DNA of 64,000 nucleotides, from NCBI GenBank assembly GCA_928212115.1, contig CAKMRJ010004445.1, positions 76,623,976-76,687,975 of the forward strand, read 5' to 3'. The DNA comes from Lactuca virosa. Taxonomy: Eukaryota > Streptophyta > Magnoliopsida > Asterales > Asteraceae. Position 1 is the first letter of the stretch; the number at the start of each line of letters is the position of its first letter. A program made the translations under genes and the position numbers. Under the pieces are notes generated by a model. The model made no database searches. It was not told where the DNA came from and saw only the letters and a list, made by a program, of their open reading frames with translations. Of this stretch, positions 60,893 through 64,000 are shown in pieces.

Positions 60893-61319
60893 TTGACCAA
60901 GTTTGACTTTGAGGGCATTTTGGGTATTTCGGGATTTTAATGGAATTGGTCACTTGGTGGATATAGGTGTCGTATAGAGAGCTGAGATTCGGAGTCGGGC
61001 CTCATCAGTTCTATTCAGATGTACGAGGTGAGTTTTCCTCACTGTACTTGTGGGTCGAAGGCACCAATGTCGGACCACTGGATTGATATCCTGTTATGTA
61101 TGCTATTGTGTTATTGTGATCTATTAGATCGGTATCCTGGTAGATAGGATGTTGTTATGTTGTAGTGATCCGTTAGATCGATATCCTGGTAGATAGGATG
61201 TTTCCATGCCTTGTGATCGGTAGATCTGCTTGACTGGCTGTAGACTGTTATGTGATTATCTGTTATATGTGAACATGTTTAGTCGGTGGCTTAGGCTTCA
61301 TTGCTTTATGCGTAAGCCA

Positions 61320-61545
61320 ACAGGCCGGGGCATACCAACCCGATGGTTGAATGGGCCCGAGGGTATTCCATCCCGAGGATGATTGGATCCATAATATGTT
61401 GGCAGTCCAACCCGATGGTTGAGGGGCCTGGGGTATTCCATCCCTATGGTTGATTGGACCCATAGTATGTTGGCCTTCCAACCCGATGGTTGAGGGGCCT
61501 GGGGTATTCCAACCCGATGGTTGATTGGACCCATAGTATGATATT
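61320..61545 (+). repeat. Minisatellite in TE11 LTR
   Basis: Units contain CCAACCCGATGGTTGA, GGGGTATTCCA and ATTGGACCCATAGTATG. They lie between a donor-like GAG/GTGAGTTTT (61025-61036) and an acceptor-like TTTCAG/GTACC (61630). Confidence 0.85.
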
Positions 61546-61807
61546 TTTGTATATTTTATATGTGTCTGTGTGTTTGTACTTTGGGGGAACTCACTAAGCT
61601 TTGGGCTTACAATTTTGGGTTATATTTCAGGTACCTCAGAGGATCGCAGAAAGGCGAACGCATGTCGTGCACCTCCTCATGTTGGTGTTGTGATTTTCGG
61701 AAAACTCTGATATTAGACATGTCTTGAAAACAATTTTGTAAATAATGATGATTTTTGGGTTGTTTAAAAAGTTTAAATTTTTCATGAATTTTATGAGTGT
61801 TACAAGT

Positions 61808-61820
61808 TGGCATCAGAGCC
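61808..61820 (+). promoter_or_regulatory. TE11 primer-binding site
   Basis: TGGCATCAGAGCC differs from the standard initiator tRNA site by one base. It lies three bases after the LTR end at 61804. Confidence 0.88.
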
Positions 61821-61939
61821 TTGGTTTGAGTGAATTGGAGGAACACTTGTGTGAAGTTACAACCCCTAGGGCTTGTTGGGAGTTGGTTCATATGTTATGA
61901 TATGAGTGTTATCTGATATCTCCCTAGTTTATTTTCAGT

Positions 61940-62262
61940 ATGGTGACTACAAGACGATTTGAGGCTAGATCCGATTCGGGATCGTGAGCAGGCAGTCAGG
62001 GTGGGTCAGCTGCATTGGATGATAGGATCAGGGAGATACTGCAGGAGGAGGTCTCCGCCCTCTTCCGAGCTCAGTTGCAAGAGATTTTTGTGTCTATCAA
62101 GAACGCCATGATAGAACACTTTGACGAGCGATACACTGCTTTGTCTGCGGTTGCTGCTATTACAGCCACCGCAACCATTGCTGCTGCATGGGTTGGATCT
62201 TGTCCGGTTTTTCAGTATCGGGACTTCGATAAAACGAAGCCCCGGACTTTCGATGGAGTGCA
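61940..62262 (+). pseudogene. gag: Gypsy-type gag N-terminus, truncated by TE15 (TE11)
   Basis: ATG at 61940 (MVTTRRFEARS), TGA in frame at 61985-61987 (a CGA to TGA change would explain it), then an open frame with REILQEEVSALFRAQLQEIF and FQYRDFDKTKPRTFDG, the usual entry to the gypsy gag domain. It ends where TE15 begins. The ATG follows TTATTTTCAGT, a strong acceptor-like site. Confidence 0.8.
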
Positions 62263-64000
62263 TGTCACACCCCTGAACCTGAATGGCGGAAACGTCCGAG
62301 GGCAGATGACGTCATTGTACAGTATCATAACAATTGAATATGAATGAAACATAGCAACACAAGCATTTATACATTGGGAATTCAAGTTTACATTGTTTAC
62401 AACTTTGTTTGCTCAAAAGTGAAATACAAATAACTAAAAAGTAGAAAACATGCCACAACGACGCCGACCCTCAAAATGGTTTGAATACCTGTTTACTGAT
62501 TTCCTGAGAATACAAGTGATTTTGAAAAGTGTCAGCAATTAAGTTGGTGAGTTCATAAGAATTTTTTATGAGAAGGATTTGTAACGTTTTTGCGTAAAAT
62601 GATTTTGTATACTTCTAGAAAGTCCGATATTTTCTTTAAGATAAACTGTAAATGTATGTATTTCCTTTGTATCTTTTCCTTGTAAAATGATAATGTATGT
62701 TACCAGAAAATCCAATATTTTCTTAAATATAAACTGTAATATGTATTTCCTTTGTATCTTTTCCTTGTAAAGTGATAATGTATGTTTCCAGAAAATCTAA
62801 TATTTTCTTAAATGTGAACTGAGTCTTAAACCCTAAGACCAAAATGTAGGTAATGTTGTATTGAAAATAGTATGTAGTTTCATCTTTTTATAAAACTAAT
62901 GAAGTGTAAGTTACTCCGTAAACCAAATCGTATTGTTAATCCCTATGTGAGTTATTATAATCGTGCTTGATATGAATGATATGCCTGAACGACGTTCTTC
63001 AAGCATCAGAGTCGGTAGATTTTTGTTACCCTAGAGTTGTCGGTCTAACTATAGTGAACAACTGAGGTGTGGGGTTGTCAATCCCGTATAGATCTATACA
63101 CAACTATCTCGCTCTCCCTCAACGACACTCTGGTTTTAATGCAGGACTTAATGTGTACGCTAGGTAGGTACAGTGAAGGAACGTCTCACAAGAGCATCAA
63201 CATATTTACTTGAACTATGACTCATTTTTCTTATAAAATGACATAATTATACCTTTGAACAATTATATGGTTCTTCTGAAATGAAAGTGTGATTTTGTGA
63301 CTCCCAAACTATACCAATTATAGTTTAACTTGTATGTTTGTTGAGACTATTTATATATTAATTTATATAAAAATAAAGATGTAATCTTGTCTAGTGTCAA
63401 AATATGTAATTAAAGCATGATATCTTTGGGTTGTAACCCACCAAAATAGCAAATGACTATAATGTAATCATTTTTTCTTGAAAAGCTATCTTTTAGGAAA
63501 AGTTTCCAAAACCTTGTAGTTTTTCCAATCATACTTTCCTTATGAAATTTGTAGCATATAATGAGTTATGTTTTGTTAACTTTGCATATCAAACTAATAT
63601 ATCACATATATTGTATAAAAAGTAGTGATAATCATATCTTATGAAAATAATATCTTATTTTTAACATAAGGATGAAAACATGTAAGTCTTTGTGTGATGG
63701 ATAATGTTTTACTTGTATTCCCCCCCCCCCCTAAAAAAAACATGAAAAAGCTGATTGAAAATGTGGGGGTATGAACTCACCTTTAGTGGATTTTTGGGCT
63801 ATTTGAGAAGATAGTGTGAAGGTTTCCAAGCCTAACACTTGAAGGTGATGGTTGAACTTTCTTGGGATGAACTTAACATAAAAGATGTATAGAATGGTAG
63901 ATAATCTCGAAACTACTTACCAAAATCTAAGAATAATGCTTTGAGAAATAAATCCTTGGGGTCTTTGTGCTTAATATTGAGAGAAATTAGTGTAGAATGA
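62263..64000 (-). mobile_element. TE15, Tekay-like LTR running off the window
   Basis: It starts TGTCACACCCC, and the first block is the reverse complement of the TE10 and TE4 LTR tails (GGCGGAAACGTCCG). It has TATAGATCTATA (63087-63098) and a minus-strand donor-like AAAG/GTGAGTTCAT (about 63784-63771). The right end is outside the window, so whether it is a solo LTR or a full element is unknown. It is inserted in the gag of TE11. Confidence 0.85.

Larger units (their letters stand above)
36626..62262 (+). mobile_element. TE11, gypsy-type element split by TE12
   Basis: The 5' LTR pieces are 36626-37666 and 60898-61804. A primer-binding site at 61808-61820 and a truncated gag cut by TE15 follow. 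The LTR begins TATAACATCC and ends GAGTGTTACA. The rest lies outside the window or is lost. Total LTR length without TE12 is about 1.95 kb. Confidence 0.88.

Noticed and set aside
62015..62347. The 110-residue frame read as one gag protein to 62347
   Set aside because: Its last part translates the start of the TE15 LTR; the true gag relic ends at 62262.

Overview
This window reads as repeat-packed intergenic DNA from a large flowering-plant genome. The retrotransposon lineages (a Tekay-like chromovirus, a SIRE/Maximus-like Copia element, gag-only elements) and the dispersed ACTCGNCGAGT motif suggest Asteraceae, perhaps lettuce. The species guess comes from memory and is inference. No intact host gene, rRNA or tRNA was recognised. 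Nearly everything belongs to 15 transposable-element units, called TE1-TE15 here, inserted into one another. All element genes are broken by stops or frameshifts.

Layout. 1-4211: TE1, the 5' LTR of a minus-strand element, sits in the gag-protease region of TE2, a minus-strand Ale-like Copia element with a very short LTR. 4212-6524: AT-rich spacer with microsatellites and a small tandem repeat. 6525-21390: TE3, a foldback element with ~250-bp inverted arms. It is split by TE4 (7770-21066, plus-strand Tekay-like Ty3/gypsy), which carries the solo LTR TE5. The 3' LTR of TE4 holds a tandem triplication. 21391-24413: strand-asymmetric C-rich minisatellites, a repeated exon-like fragment and the solo LTR TE6.

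24414-36625: TE7, a gypsy-type LTR broken by TE8 (gag-only Copia-like), TE9 (related solo LTR) and TE10 (solo LTR). 36626-64000: TE11, a plus-strand gypsy element. Its 5' LTR is split by TE12 (37667-60892), a SIRE-like Copia element with an extra ORF region between pol and the 3' LTR. TE12 itself carries the solo LTR TE13 and the gag-only gypsy element TE14. The gag of TE11 is cut by another LTR, TE15, which runs off the window.

Exact or near-exact 5-bp target-site duplications mark the boundaries of TE4, TE5, TE8, TE9, TE10, TE12, TE13 and TE14, so the nesting can be read with good confidence. The most interesting signal is a shared LTR plan that recurs across different families. It runs: short palindromic motifs; a TATA box; a leader ending in a strong GT splice donor; a minisatellite; and, in several families, a splice-acceptor-like site next to the gag start. 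The motif and minisatellite differ between families but their relative positions are kept.
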